Source: Thermodesulfobacterium sp. (GTDB lineage: Bacteria; Desulfobacterota; Thermodesulfobacteria; Thermodesulfobacteriales; Thermodesulfobacteriaceae). Taken from it: a DNA stretch of 64,000 bases. The DNA is taken from assembly GCA_017656385.1 (NCBI GenBank), contig JACDNX010000001.1, positions 1 to 64,000 on the forward strand, given 5' to 3'. How positions within the stretch are numbered: the first letter of the stretch is position 1; each line of letters opens with the position of its first letter. The position numbers were made by a program, and so were the translations under genes. Shown here one piece after another: positions 37,010 through 45,853 of this stretch. The notes under the pieces are model-generated. The model made no database searches. It was not told the DNA's origin and worked only from the letters and a program-made list of their open reading frames with translations.

Positions 37010-37972
37010 TTAAATTGACAAAATTTTATGAATATTTTCCAAAACCTCTTCTGGAGTAATGTCTTTTAAACACTTATAGTGTCCGTATTTACAGGTTCTT
37101 TTAAAGCAGGGGCTACAGGGTAAGTCTTTTTTTAAGACTATAGCTTTAGGATTTAAAGGTCCTGTGGCTTCAGGATCGGTTGAGCCAAAAATTGCTATCT
37201 GAGGAATTTTAAGTGCTGCTGCAAGATGCATAAGTCCTGAATCATTTGAAATGACTGCTTTAGCAAAAGAAAGAATACCTGCAACTTCTGTTAAATTAGT
37301 TTTTCCACAAAAATTATATATCTCTTTTTTTCCGTTTTTTATAAAATCTCCTATATCTTTTTCTTTTGAAGTACCTACAACAATTACAGCAAACCCTAAT
37401 TTTAGAAGGAGGTGAGCAAGATCTTTATAGTACTCCTTAGGCCACATCTTAGCTGGTCCATAGGCAGCACCTGGTGCGAGAACAATAAAGGGCTTCTCTT
37501 GGAAACTTTTTAGAAAAACATTTTTTACCTTATTCAATGTTTCTTCTTTCAGCGGTAAATATAAATCTCTAAAATCAGCAGGGAACCCCAATTTTTCTAT
37601 CAAATATAGATAATAGTCTCTTTGGTGCAGTTTTTTCTTAGGTGGTTTAACAGCTCTTGTTAATAGAAAACTTCTAAAATCTCTTGCATATCCCCACCTC
37701 TGTCTGAGACCAGCTCTAAAAAAAAGCCAGGCTGAAGAAAAAGAATTAGTAAGAAGAAGTCCTACTTCATTTTTAAAAGGTTTTAAAGTTTCCAGATTCT
37801 TTTTAATATTACCTTTTTCATAATAAATAATTTCTGTATTGGGAAAGGATTTAAAAAGATTTACAATTGCTGGGGGACCAAATAAATAGATTTTTTCTCT
37901 CATACAGAGGTTGTAGTATACAGGAGTTGCCATCAAGGCATCACCAAGCCAGTTAGGAATTCTGATAACCAT
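37010..37972 (-). CDS. waaF: Lipopolysaccharide heptosyltransferase (glycosyltransferase family 9)
   Basis: The 320-residue protein begins with IRIPNWLGDALMATPVYYNL, the heptosyltransferase II N terminus, and has VLAPGAAYGPAKMWPKEYY near 165 and the nucleotide-sugar site SNDSGLMHLAAAL, then AIFGSTDPEATGP. It adds heptose to the LPS inner core at the inner membrane. Which heptose position is served (WaaF versus WaaC) is inferred from similarity. A CSPCFKRTCKYGHYKCL cluster of four cysteines near the C terminus is common in this family. It overlaps truD by 20 bases. Confidence 0.88.
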   Translation of the reverse strand: MVIRIPNWLGDALMATPVYYNLCMREKIYLFGPPAIVNLFKSFPNTEIIYYEKGNIKKNLETLKPFKNEVGLLLTNSFSSAWLFFRAGLRQRWGYARDFRSFLLTRAVKPPKKKLHQRDYYLYLIEKLGFPADFRDLYLPLKEETLNKVKNVFLKSFQEKPFIVLAPGAAYGPAKMWPKEYYKDLAHLLLKLGFAVIVVGTSKEKDIGDFIKNGKKEIYNFCGKTNLTEVAGILSFAKAVISNDSGLMHLAAALKIPQIAIFGSTDPEATGPLNPKAIVLKKDLPCSPCFKRTCKYGHYKCLKDITPEEVLENIHKILSI

Positions 37973-39122
37973 AGTAAAGCCTCTTTACAACTAAAGTAGC
38001 ATAAGCTCCTTTTTCTAAGGTAAATTTTAACTTTACAGTTGAGTTATCCAATTTTCCCCACTCAATATTTTCTGGGAAAATAACAGCAGGTCTGGGATAT
38101 GTTTTAAATATAAGTCCTTTAACAAAGGTTCTCAAATTTTTAAGATTTTTTAATCCCTCTTTTTGACATATTTCATCATAAATGTGTGCTAAATCTAACT
38201 TTTCAACTTTTTCTTTAAACTGTAATTTGGGGGTGGGAAGGGGAAGTTTTAAATCTTTTAGAATTTTCCATTTTTCTTCTGATACCTTTTTATAAAAGAA
38301 AAAACTTCCTAATAGATAGGGAGCTTCAAAGTAGGATATATTAAGTTCTGCAAGGACTTTTTTTAATATCTCATTCCATAGGTAGCTTTGATAGGCATTT
38401 CCCAGAAAAAAAAGATACTCTTTATCCACAAGGTTTAAAGCCCTTTTAAAAGTTCTTTTGGAAGGTTTATGCTCAATCAAAAATTTTAGTAGATTTTTTT
38501 CCCAGTTAACTTTAGCAAGCTCTATGCATTTCTCAAAGTTTCTCCAGTTTTTTTTCAGACAATCTCTTAATTTTCTTGTTTTTTCTATATCAACTGCACT
38601 TCCTTCAGCAAGCAATAGATATAGAGCCTTTTCATAATTTCCCAGAATAATTTCCTTTACTGCAAACTCCTTAGAATTTTTAATTGACCCGAATCTTTGT
38701 TCATCAAAATAATTTGCAATGCCAAATTTTTTAACCAGTTCTATTTCTTCATTAAACTTTTTTTCTTCCACCTTAAAGTCTCTCACTACAACCTCAAATT
38801 TATTACCTATGAGAAGCTCTTTTGACATAGGTTTAGTTGTTTTCCCAAGATAAACAAGCTCAAAATCTTTCTCTTTTATGTCCTTTTTAGGTCCATTTTT
38901 TATAGTGACAAACTGATGTGCTATTGCTTTTTTGTCCTTTAATCCTCCGTAACCTATAGAATCCATGGAAATCCTTAATCTTTTTGCAATTTTTCCTAAG
39001 GTATCCCATGTTGAAATATTAAACTTCTTAAGCATATAAAGAGAGTATTCTCCTTTACCTTCTGGATAGATATCTGCAATCTCTGAAACAACGAAATCTT
39101 CCAATCTTTCCTTTATTTTCAT
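37953..39122 (-). CDS. truD: tRNA pseudouridine(13) synthase TruD
   Basis: The 389-residue protein has the TruD catalytic motif GYGGLKDKKAIAHQ with aspartate D63, followed by a long insertion domain and the FLGNAYQSYLWNEIL segment near 255. TruD modifies U13 in tRNA-Glu and is typical of proteobacteria-like bacteria, archaea and eukaryotes. A TTG precedes the ATG in frame; ATG 39122 is preferred. A TAAAAT element eight bases upstream points to a very short leader. Confidence 0.9.
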   Translation of the reverse strand: MKIKERLEDFVVSEIADIYPEGKGEYSLYMLKKFNISTWDTLGKIAKRLRISMDSIGYGGLKDKKAIAHQFVTIKNGPKKDIKEKDFELVYLGKTTKPMSKELLIGNKFEVVVRDFKVEEKKFNEEIELVKKFGIANYFDEQRFGSIKNSKEFAVKEIILGNYEKALYLLLAEGSAVDIEKTRKLRDCLKKNWRNFEKCIELAKVNWEKNLLKFLIEHKPSKRTFKRALNLVDKEYLFFLGNAYQSYLWNEILKKVLAELNISYFEAPYLLGSFFFYKKVSEEKWKILKDLKLPLPTPKLQFKEKVEKLDLAHIYDEICQKEGLKNLKNLRTFVKGLIFKTYPRPAVIFPENIEWGKLDNSTVKLKFTLEKGAYATLVVKRLYYGYQNS

Positions 39123-39130
39123 CAAGCCTT

Positions 39131-39158
39131 ATTTTAAAAGATAAGTGTTTAAAAACAA
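39131..39158 (-). promoter_or_regulatory. Candidate promoter for truD-waaF
   Basis: On the minus strand TTGTTT (39153-39158), a 16-base spacer and TAAAAT (39131-39136). The predicted start is near 39124, about two bases before ATG 39122, suggesting near-leaderless translation. Confidence 0.45.
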
Positions 39159-39227
39159 GGCAGGTTGTTTTATGAGGAAAAAGTATTAAATTAATAAAAA
39201 TCTAAGGAAGGGAGAAAAAGTTAAATT

Positions 39228-42002
39228 ATGCTTACCAAAGTTTTAACCAAAATTATAGGAACAAAAAATGAGAGAGAATTAAAGAAACTTAAGCCTATAG
39301 TTCAGAGGATAAATTCCTTAGAGCCTGAAATGCAGAAACTTTCTGACGCTGAGCTTTCACAAAAAACTATAGAGTTTAAGGAAAGACTGGAAAGAGGAGA
39401 AACCTTAGATGAACTTTTACCAGAGGCTTTTGCAGTAGTTAGAGAAGCTGCAAGAAGAGTTCTCGGAATGCGTCATTTTGATGTTCAACTTATGGGTGGA
39501 ATTGTTTTGCATCAAGGAAAAATTGCTGAAATGAAAACAGGAGAAGGAAAAACACTTGTTGCCACTTTGCCTGCCTATTTAAATGCTCTTACTGGAAAAG
39601 GAGTTCACATTGTTACTGTAAATGACTATTTAGCTAAAAGAGATGCAGAATGGATGGGACCTATTTATAGATTTTTGGGAATAACTGTAGGATATCTTCA
39701 AAATCAAATGTCAGATTCAGAGAGGAAAAAAGCTTATGCTTGTGATATTACTTATGGAACAAATAGTGAATTCGGATTTGATTATCTTCGTGATAACATG
39801 AAGTATTCCTTAGAAGATATGGTTCAAAGAGAACACTATTATGCCATTATAGATGAGGTAGACTCTATCTTAATAGATGAGGCAAGAACACCTCTTATTA
39901 TTTCTGGTCCTTCTGAAGAATCAACAGACCTTTACTACTATATAGATGAAATAGTAAGAAAATTAAAAAAAGATATTCATTTTACTCTTGATGAAAAAGC
40001 TAAAAATGCCATTTTAACAGAAGAAGGCATTGCAGAGTGTGAAAAGCTTCTTGGTATAAAAAATTTATATAATCCAAGGTATGTAAGACTTATACATCAT
40101 ATTAACCAGGCACTAAGAGCTCATCATTTATTTAAAAGAGATGTGGATTATGTGGTAAAAGATGGAAAAGTAATAATTGTTGATGAGTTTACTGGAAGAC
40201 TTATGCCTGGAAGAAGGTGGAGTGATGGCCTCCATCAGGCTGTAGAAGCTAAGGAGAGATTGAGAATTGAGGCTGAAAATCAGACTTTGGCTATGATAAC
40301 TATACAAAACTATTTCAGAATGTATGAAAAACTTGCTGGTATGACAGGAACTGCTGAGACAGAAGCAGCAGAATTTAAAGAAATTTATAATCTTGATGTA
40401 GTGGTTATCCCTACTCACAAACCCATGATAAGAATTGATTACCCAGATGTGGTTTTTAGAACCCAGAAGGAGAAGTTTGCGAAGGTGGTTGAAGAAATAG
40501 AAAAGTGTTACAAAGAGGGAAGACCTGTTCTTGTAGGTACAACGAGTATTGAGAAAAACGAACTTCTTTCAAAAATGCTTAAAAAGAGAAAGATACCTCA
40601 TCAGGTTTTGAATGCAAAACATCATGAAAAGGAAGCTCAAATTATTGCTCAGGCTGGAAGGTCTCATACAGTAACTATAGCTACCAATATGGCTGGGCGA
40701 GGGGTAGATATAATTTTAGGAGGAAATCCCGAAGGTCTTGCTAAAGCTCAACTTGAAGCAGAAGGATATGATTTATCTGAAATTGACGAAAGAGCTTGGA
40801 ACGAAATTCTTGCTATGGCAAGACAGGGGATTGATCCTACTACTAAATATAAAGAATATTGGGCTAAGGTTCTTTATGAAAAATATCTTGAGTGCCAGAA
40901 GGATGCAGAAAAAGTAAAAGTGCTTGGGGGGCTTTATATAATTGGAACAGAAAGACACGAATCAAGAAGAATAGACAATCAGCTAAGAGGAAGAGCAGGT
41001 AGACAGGGAGATCCTGGAGCATCTCGTTTCTTTCTTTCTTTAGAGGATGATCTTTTAAGACTTTTCGGCTCAGAAAAATTAAAAACCTTTATGGAAAAGC
41101 TTGGTCTTCCTGAAGGAGAACCCTTAGAACATCCGTGGTTGTCAAAAGCTATAGAGCAGGCACAAAAGAAAGTGGAAGCATATCATTTTGAAATAAGAAA
41201 ACACCTTTTAGAATACGATGATGTGATGAACAAACAGAGAGAAACTATTTATTCTCAAAGAAAAGAAATATTAAAAAGCGAATCCATAAAAGACTGGATT
41301 ACCTCTATGATAGAAGAGAAATGCGAAGAAATTGTAGAAGAAGCTTTTGTTGAGAACAAACATCTTGGAAGAGAAAACTTTGAATTAATTTTACAAAAGT
41401 TCAAAGAAGTTTTTGCTTTTTCTCCAAAAGTAGATTTAAATCTTTCTAAGAAAGAAAATTTTGTTAGAGAACTAAAAAATTGTGCTCTAAAGAAGTATGA
41501 AGAAAAGGAAAAGGTAATAGGATCTGAAACTCTGAGAGGACTTGAGAAATATTTTCTTTTAACCACTATAGACACTTTATGGAAAGAGCATCTTTTAATG
41601 CTTGATCATTTAAAAGAAAGCACAGGTTTGAGAGGATACGGCCAGAAAAATCCATTACAGGAATATAAAAAAGAGGCGTTTTATCTGTTTGTAAATTTAA
41701 TGAAAAGGATAAAAGAAACAACTCTTTCCTATCTTTTTAGAGTAGAAGTTAAAGAAGCTCAGGAATCCTCTGAAAAAGTAATAGATGAGTTGGAGAAAGA
41801 AGAAATTGATGAAAAAAGATTGCAGTATAAAAGAGAAGATGTGTTTAAAGAAAAAGAAGAGAAAAAAGCTTCTCAGCCAGTTAGAGTTCAGAAAATAGGA
41901 AGAAATGACCCCTGCCCCTGTGGTAGTGGTAAAAAATACAAAAAATGCTGTGGTAGAAATTTAGAAACAAGAGAGGTCAGAGATGAAGTGTCTAAAGTGT
42001 AA
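39228..42002 (+). CDS. secA: Preprotein translocase ATPase SecA
   Basis: The 924-residue motor has Walker A MKTGEGKT at 102-109, the [17 protein letters not shown] motif near 205-225, the preprotein-crosslinking region, the [18 protein letters not shown] helicase motif near 490, and ends with a zinc-binding SEC-C motif [13 protein letters not shown] at about 896-908. It drives secretory proteins through SecYEG. A GGAAGGGAG tract lies about 15 bases before the ATG. secE is in the first kilobase of the window. Confidence 0.98.
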   Translation: MLTKVLTKIIGTKNERELKKLKPIVQRINSLEPEMQKLSDAELSQKTIEFKERLERGETLDELLPEAFAVVREAARRVLGMRHFDVQLMGGIVLHQGKIAEMKTGEGKTLVATLPAYLNALTGKGVHIVTVNDYLAKRDAEWMGPIYRFLGITVGYLQNQMSDSERKKAYACDITYGTNSEFGFDYLRDNMKYSLEDMVQREHYYAIIDEVDSILIDEARTPLIISGPSEESTDLYYYIDEIVRKLKKDIHFTLDEKAKNAILTEEGIAECEKLLGIKNLYNPRYVRLIHHINQALRAHHLFKRDVDYVVKDGKVIIVDEFTGRLMPGRRWSDGLHQAVEAKERLRIEAENQTLAMITIQNYFRMYEKLAGMTGTAETEAAEFKEIYNLDVVVIPTHKPMIRIDYPDVVFRTQKEKFAKVVEEIEKCYKEGRPVLVGTTSIEKNELLSKMLKKRKIPHQVLNAKHHEKEAQIIAQAGRSHTVTIATNMAGRGVDIILGGNPEGLAKAQLEAEGYDLSEIDERAWNEILAMARQGIDPTTKYKEYWAKVLYEKYLECQKDAEKVKVLGGLYIIGTERHESRRIDNQLRGRAGRQGDPGASRFFLSLEDDLLRLFGSEKLKTFMEKLGLPEGEPLEHPWLSKAIEQAQKKVEAYHFEIRKHLLEYDDVMNKQRETIYSQRKEILKSESIKDWITSMIEEKCEEIVEEAFVENKHLGRENFELILQKFKEVFAFSPKVDLNLSKKENFVRELKNCALKKYEEKEKVIGSETLRGLEKYFLLTTIDTLWKEHLLMLDHLKESTGLRGYGQKNPLQEYKKEAFYLFVNLMKRIKETTLSYLFRVEVKEAQESSEKVIDELEKEEIDEKRLQYKREDVFKEKEEKKASQPVRVQKIGRNDPCPCGSGKKYKKCCGRNLETREVRDEVSKV

Positions 42003-42186
42003 TTATATTTTCTCTGAAGAAAAAAAAGTATGCCCCAAGTGCGGAGCTGATATGGGGATGGTATTTGAGAAATTAGGATATTTTCCACCTTCTACATCAA
42101 AACCATTTTTAACTGTAGAAGATTTTCAGGAAAAATCTTTGTTTGGTCTTGAAAATAAGGAAGAAATAGTTTTAGAAGAAGAATAA
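41983..42186 (+). CDS. Small zinc-ribbon protein
   Basis: The 67-residue product has two CxxC pairs, C3/C6 and C17/C20, forming a rubredoxin-type zinc knuckle, followed by an acidic, probably flexible tail. It starts inside the last 20 bases of secA, with AGAGGT six bases before its ATG, so expression is coupled to secA. The stop is directly next to the convergent bamD stop, with no spacer. Function unknown; the CLKCNYIF-type ribbon is seen in many putative regulators. Confidence 0.72.
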   Translation: MKCLKCNYIFSEEKKVCPKCGADMGMVFEKLGYFPPSTSKPFLTVEDFQEKSLFGLENKEEIVLEEE

Positions 42187-42966
42187 TTAAGGATATTTAT
42201 CTCCCCAGAAGTCTTTTTTGGTTCCTTCAGCAAGCTTTTTAGTTTCTAAAAGTGCGTTTTGATAATATGTCAAGACGAGCTTTTGGGCTTCCTTTGAAGT
42301 ATAAGTGTCAGGATAGTTATTTATAATGTAAAGTATTCTCTGATAAGCACCTCTATAATATTTTATTTTATAATAAAATTTAGCCACATATAATTCATGT
42401 TGAGCTAAAAGTTCTCTAAGTTCTTTAATTCTCTTTTCTGCTTCTGCTTTATAAGGGCTTTTAGGGAAATTTTGTAATAGCCTTTGATAAGCAGATATAG
42501 CTTTTTTAGTGTAACTCTGGTCTCTATCATAAGGTCTTTTCATTTTATAATAACAAGTGCCTATTTGATAGATTACATAAGGAATAGCTTCATTGTTGGG
42601 ATAAAATTTTTCAAATTCTTCATAAAGTGCTATAGCCTGTAAATATTCTCCCTGCCAGAATTTTGAATCAGCCATTCTCAATTCTGCAAGAACAGCCTGT
42701 GGAGAGCCAGGAAATTTATCTCTTATTTCCTTGTAAGCTTCATAAGCTCTTTCATAATTCCCTTTAGCAAAATTTTTTTCAGCTTCTCTTAAAAGCTCAG
42801 CAAGTAATGGCTCTTCTTCTTTTTTTTTCTTTTTACCAAAAGCTTCAGAGAATTGAGAACCTATTCCAGATGTTATCTTTGATACAGTTCCACAGGAATT
42901 TAAAAAAACTGAGAATAAAAAAAGCAAGATTAAATAAAAAGTTTTTTTAAAGTTGAAAAATTTCAT
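42187..42966 (-). CDS. bamD: Outer membrane assembly lipoprotein BamD
   Basis: The 259-residue protein has a lipoprotein signal with the lipobox LNSC at residues 22-25 (lipidated C25). A mature region of TPR repeats follows, e.g. AEKNFAKGNYERAYEAYKEI near 62 and QIGTCYYKMKRPYDRD near 141. BamD partners with BamA to insert outer membrane proteins, confirming a diderm cell. A lysine/glutamate-rich linker (about residues 44-54) follows the lipid anchor. It starts nine bases after trxA. Confidence 0.92.
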   Translation of the reverse strand: MKFFNFKKTFYLILLFLFSVFLNSCGTVSKITSGIGSQFSEAFGKKKKKEEEPLLAELLREAEKNFAKGNYERAYEAYKEIRDKFPGSPQAVLAELRMADSKFWQGEYLQAIALYEEFEKFYPNNEAIPYVIYQIGTCYYKMKRPYDRDQSYTKKAISAYQRLLQNFPKSPYKAEAEKRIKELRELLAQHELYVAKFYYKIKYYRGAYQRILYIINNYPDTYTSKEAQKLVLTYYQNALLETKKLAEGTKKDFWGDKYP

Positions 42967-42975
42967 AACATAGGT

Positions 42976-43302
42976 TTATGAGGACAATACTTTATTTAAA
43001 ACATTTAAAATCGAACTTTTAGATACCGCTCCAACAATTACTTCTACAGGTTCTCCGTTTTTGAATATAATTAAAGTTGGGATAGCTCTAATCCCATATT
43101 TACCTGGTGTGACAGGATTTTCATCTACATTCATCTTGCAAACCTTTACTTTACCTTCTAATTCCCCTGCTATTTCATCAATAATAGGGGCTATAATTCT
43201 ACATGGTCCACACCAGGCTGCCCAGAAGTCTACTAAAACAGGTATTTCAGACTTAAGAACTTCCTTTTCAAAATCTTGATCAGTTACCTTACATGTTGGC
43301 AT
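42976..43302 (-). CDS. trxA: Thioredoxin
   Basis: The 108-residue protein has the classic active site WCGPC (C31, C34), the VDFWAAW strand before it and the cis-proline region IRAIPTLIIFKNG near 71-83. It reduces protein disulfides in the cytoplasm. Length and motifs are standard thioredoxin. A GGAGGAATACA site precedes the ATG. It lies between an orphan tolQ-like gene and bamD. Confidence 0.96.
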   Translation of the reverse strand: MPTCKVTDQDFEKEVLKSEIPVLVDFWAAWCGPCRIIAPIIDEIAGELEGKVKVCKMNVDENPVTPGKYGIRAIPTLIIFKNGEPVEVIVGAVSKSSILNVLNKVLSS

Positions 43303-43341
43303 TGTATTCCTCCTCTACATAATTTTAAATTCTTAACATTA

Positions 43342-43370
43342 AAAATATTAAATTAATACAATTTTTGCAA
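43342..43370 (-). promoter_or_regulatory. Candidate promoter for trxA-bamD
   Basis: On the minus strand TTGCAA (43365-43370), a 17-base spacer and TATTTT (43342-43347) lie directly after the tolQ-like stop. Predicted start near 43335 gives a leader of about 33 bases. The same -35 word occurs in front of the flavin reductase gene. Confidence 0.45.
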
Positions 43371-43383
43371 ACTTCAATAAATT

Positions 43384-44085
43384 TCAATTTTTGTAAAAGA
43401 TAAATCCCCTTTTAAGGAGTAAGACGATTTTTTTAAATATTATTTCTAAGGAGTTGGAAATTTCCTCCTTTTTTAAAAGATAATAATTATAACCTATTAC
43501 AGCAGGTATAGCACAAAAGAGACCCATAGCAGTATTAATCAATGCCTCTGCTATTCCTGGGGCAACAGTTGCAAGACTTGCACTTCCTTTTAAACCAATG
43601 TCGTGAAATGCCTTCATTATACCCCAAACTGTTCCAAAAAGACCTATAAACGGAGCTACATTGCCAACTGTTGCAAGAATACCTAAACCCTTGCCCAGAT
43701 TCATAAGAATATTTTCTTTTTCTATCAGAGCTTTTTCTATAAGTTCCTTTTCAGCCAAACTAAGAACAACCTCTTTGTCAAGATTTTTGGAAAAATCCTG
43801 ATTTTCAAAATAGGTTTCATAAATTTCTCCAAAGGAAGCAACAACTCTTTTTATACTCTGCCCCAGAAGATGCAATTCAATCTTTTTTGTTTCTTTTACC
43901 AAAGAGGAAAAATCTTTAGTCCTCTTTAACATTGATTCCACATTTAAAATAAGCTTTTTAAAGTATCTATATCTAAAATAATTAGCAATAATTACATACC
44001 AGCTCTGAATACTCATAATAAGTAATACTAAAAGAACGAACTTTCCTACATATCCAGTTTGCCAAAAAACTTTCCACAATTCCAT
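43384..44085 (-). CDS. MotA/TolQ/ExbB proton-channel family protein
   Basis: The 233-residue protein has three membrane helices: about 15-35, 140-165 and 180-205. The conserved helix pair carries LATVGNVAPFIGLFGTVWGIMKAF and IAEALINTAMGLFCAIPAVIGYN, here in separate segments. This is the TolQ/ExbB proton-channel fold that energises outer-membrane processes. ATG 44085 is preferred because an earlier start lies inside mqnD. No tolR/exbD gene follows, which is unusual. Confidence 0.88.
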   Translation of the reverse strand: MELWKVFWQTGYVGKFVLLVLLIMSIQSWYVIIANYFRYRYFKKLILNVESMLKRTKDFSSLVKETKKIELHLLGQSIKRVVASFGEIYETYFENQDFSKNLDKEVVLSLAEKELIEKALIEKENILMNLGKGLGILATVGNVAPFIGLFGTVWGIMKAFHDIGLKGSASLATVAPGIAEALINTAMGLFCAIPAVIGYNYYLLKKEEISNSLEIIFKKIVLLLKRGFIFYKN

Positions 44086-44089
44086 AAGA

Positions 44090-44917
44090 TTAAATACCCC
44101 ACACAAGATCTTCCAAAGATCTTTTAATATTTAAGAATTCCTTAAAAATTGTCAAGCCTTTTAAAGCAGGACCTTTTAATTCGTAAGTATATTCATTAAC
44201 ATAAGTATCTACGTGTTTTTTGATAGTATCTTGGTTTAATTCCTGAGCATAAGCTTTTAATAAGGGAAAAACTTCGTCCCAGTTATCTTTAGCCCAATTT
44301 ATACTTTTTCTAAAAAGCTTGGCTATAGTGTTTTTAGTGTTTTGAGACAGATTTTTCTTGATAAAAAAGCCTCCTAAGGGAAGAGGTGCTCCAGTAACTC
44401 TTTCCCAATGTTCTCCCAAATCAACAATCTTGTAAAAATTGTATTTAGAATATACAAATCTTCCTTCGTGAATAAGAATACCCATATCAACTTTATTTTC
44501 TAACAGAAGAGGAATTATTCTGTCATAGCTAACAAAGATTTTTTCTATCTTTTTTTTGTAAAAAAAGTTAAAAAGAAAATGAGCTGTGGTGTGTTCTCCT
44601 GGAATAGCAATTTTTAGTTTTTTGAAATCTCCAACTGGATAAGGTTTTTTCCCTACAAGTAAAGGTCCTACACCAAAGCCAAGTGCAGATCCCACGGGCA
44701 GAAGTTCATATTCAGAGTAGATAAAATTCCAGATAGCAAAGGAAGCTTTTATTACAGGAAACAAGCCCTTTATAGCTAAATTGTTTAAGGTTTCTATATC
44801 TTCAAAACGAAAATCAAAATCAAAGGGCATTTCAAATTTTTTCAAAAGAATTCCTGAGACTATAAAAACATCGTTGGGACATGGAGAAAGGGCTATTTCC
44901 AGTTTTTGATTATGCAC
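44090..44917 (-). CDS. mqnD: 1,4-dihydroxy-6-naphthoate synthase
   Basis: The 275-residue protein opens with LEIALSPCPNDVFI, the family's first strand, and has KASFAIWNF, LGFGVGPLLVG, IPGEHTTAHFLFNF and GILIHEGRFVY. MqnD splits cyclic dehypoxanthinyl futalosine to 1,4-dihydroxy-6-naphthoate in the futalosine menaquinone route. It overlaps mqnB by 25 bases. Complex I at 59 kb would supply electrons to the menaquinone pool. Confidence 0.92.
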   Translation of the reverse strand: MHNQKLEIALSPCPNDVFIVSGILLKKFEMPFDFDFRFEDIETLNNLAIKGLFPVIKASFAIWNFIYSEYELLPVGSALGFGVGPLLVGKKPYPVGDFKKLKIAIPGEHTTAHFLFNFFYKKKIEKIFVSYDRIIPLLLENKVDMGILIHEGRFVYSKYNFYKIVDLGEHWERVTGAPLPLGGFFIKKNLSQNTKNTIAKLFRKSINWAKDNWDEVFPLLKAYAQELNQDTIKKHVDTYVNEYTYELKGPALKGLTIFKEFLNIKRSLEDLVWGI

Positions 44918-45519
44918 TTCCAGACCTCTCTTAGAATGTCAGAAGCCTTTTTTTTGTCCCATTCTTTTTCCGGTTGAAAAAGAAGATTACTTATTACTCT
45001 TATCTCAACCAGATAAATTTTTAATCTTTCACATGCCTTGGCAACTCCAAACCCTTCCATATTTTCTGCTATTGCATTGTATTTTTCGCTTATGAAATAT
45101 GCCCTATTTACATCATAGGTTGCTGCGCATACAGTAGAAAAAACTCCTGCAACAGGGCTGAAATTACAATTTTCCAGAAGTTGGATAGCTTTTTCTGTAA
45201 AGGCATGAGTTAGAGAACACTTATTACAAGTTTTAAAACTTTCTGGAAAAGGAGTGAGATGGGTTTTGTATTTTCTTCCGAAATCTGTGAATATTTCTTC
45301 TGTTGCTACTACTACATCTCCTGTATGTAAGTCAGTTTTTGGATAGGCTCCAGCCCAACCAGTTAAAAAAGCCAATTTGGGCTTTTTAGCTGAAAGAATT
45401 TGATAGGAAGAAAGGGCAGACTCCACAGGACCCATTCCAACAATGTTTAAGTCCAAGTTTAAATCCTTTAAAACCTCAGCCTCAAGTTCAGAAGGAACAA
45501 GAACCGTTAACTCATGCAT
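44893..45519 (-). CDS. mqnB: Futalosine hydrolase
   Basis: The 208-residue protein belongs to the nucleoside phosphorylase-like (PNP_UDP) fold: VGMGPVESALSSYQIL near 28, FLTGWAGAYPKTDLHTGDVVVATEE near 51-75 in shorter blocks, and the substrate segment AENMEGFGVAKACER near 155. MqnB cleaves hypoxanthine from futalosine. The direct overlap with mqnD makes the assignment firm over the related MTA/SAH nucleosidases. mqnA, mqnC and mqnE are not in the window. Confidence 0.9.
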   Translation of the reverse strand: MHELTVLVPSELEAEVLKDLNLDLNIVGMGPVESALSSYQILSAKKPKLAFLTGWAGAYPKTDLHTGDVVVATEEIFTDFGRKYKTHLTPFPESFKTCNKCSLTHAFTEKAIQLLENCNFSPVAGVFSTVCAATYDVNRAYFISEKYNAIAENMEGFGVAKACERLKIYLVEIRVISNLLFQPEKEWDKKKASDILREVWKCIIKNWK

Positions 45520-45527
45520 GGGTGTCC

Positions 45528-45800
45528 CTAAATTTCTATATCGTTTTCTATATCGTCTATATACTTAATGTGAGCTTTTATTCCTAATTCTATTAGAGTT
45601 TTTAGCAAAAAATCTACCTCATTAGCTCTTATCAAATTTCCCTCTGAGTAGAAAGGGAATTTTAAAATCACTTCCGCAGGTTTAAATTTAACAATTTCTA
45701 CCTCAATTTTACTTTCAGGAGGAAGCCCTTTTAGGTTTTGTTTTAAGAATTTTTTTATAAAAAGTCTTAAATCTTTCTCATTTTTGAATTTTTTACTCAA
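45528..45800 (-). CDS. Small protein of unknown function (TTG start)
   Basis: I do not recognise this 90-residue protein. It has a basic N-terminal helix, a KIEVEIVKFKPAEVILKF beta-hairpin-like segment and an acidic end. It holds no methionine besides the initiator, and the only plausible start is TTG at 45800, after a weak GAGAG. It is eight bases before mqnB on the same strand. The TTG start and lack of known relatives leave some doubt. Confidence 0.55.
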   Translation of the reverse strand: MSKKFKNEKDLRLFIKKFLKQNLKGLPPESKIEVEIVKFKPAEVILKFPFYSEGNLIRANEVDFLLKTLIELGIKAHIKYIDDIENDIEI

Positions 45801-45834
45801 ACTCTCGAAAATATCACTTTAAAATTTTTGAAAA

Positions 45835-45840
45835 TATTCT
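45835..45840 (+). promoter_or_regulatory. Candidate -10 shared by divergent genes
   Basis: TATTCT at 45835-45840 on the plus strand overlaps TAGAAT on the minus strand (45836-45841), so the word TATTCTA may serve both directions in this 53-bp divergent gap. For DUF72 the predicted start is about seven bases before the ATG. No clear -35 is seen. Confidence 0.35.
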
Positions 45841-45853
45841 AACTTTAAAAAAT

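Noticed and set aside
36985-37016. Inverted repeat AATTTAATT/AATTAAATT between convergent trpD and waaF as a terminator
   Set aside because: The stem is pure A/T with a 14-base loop, so it would be very weak; in AT-rich DNA this occurs readily by chance.
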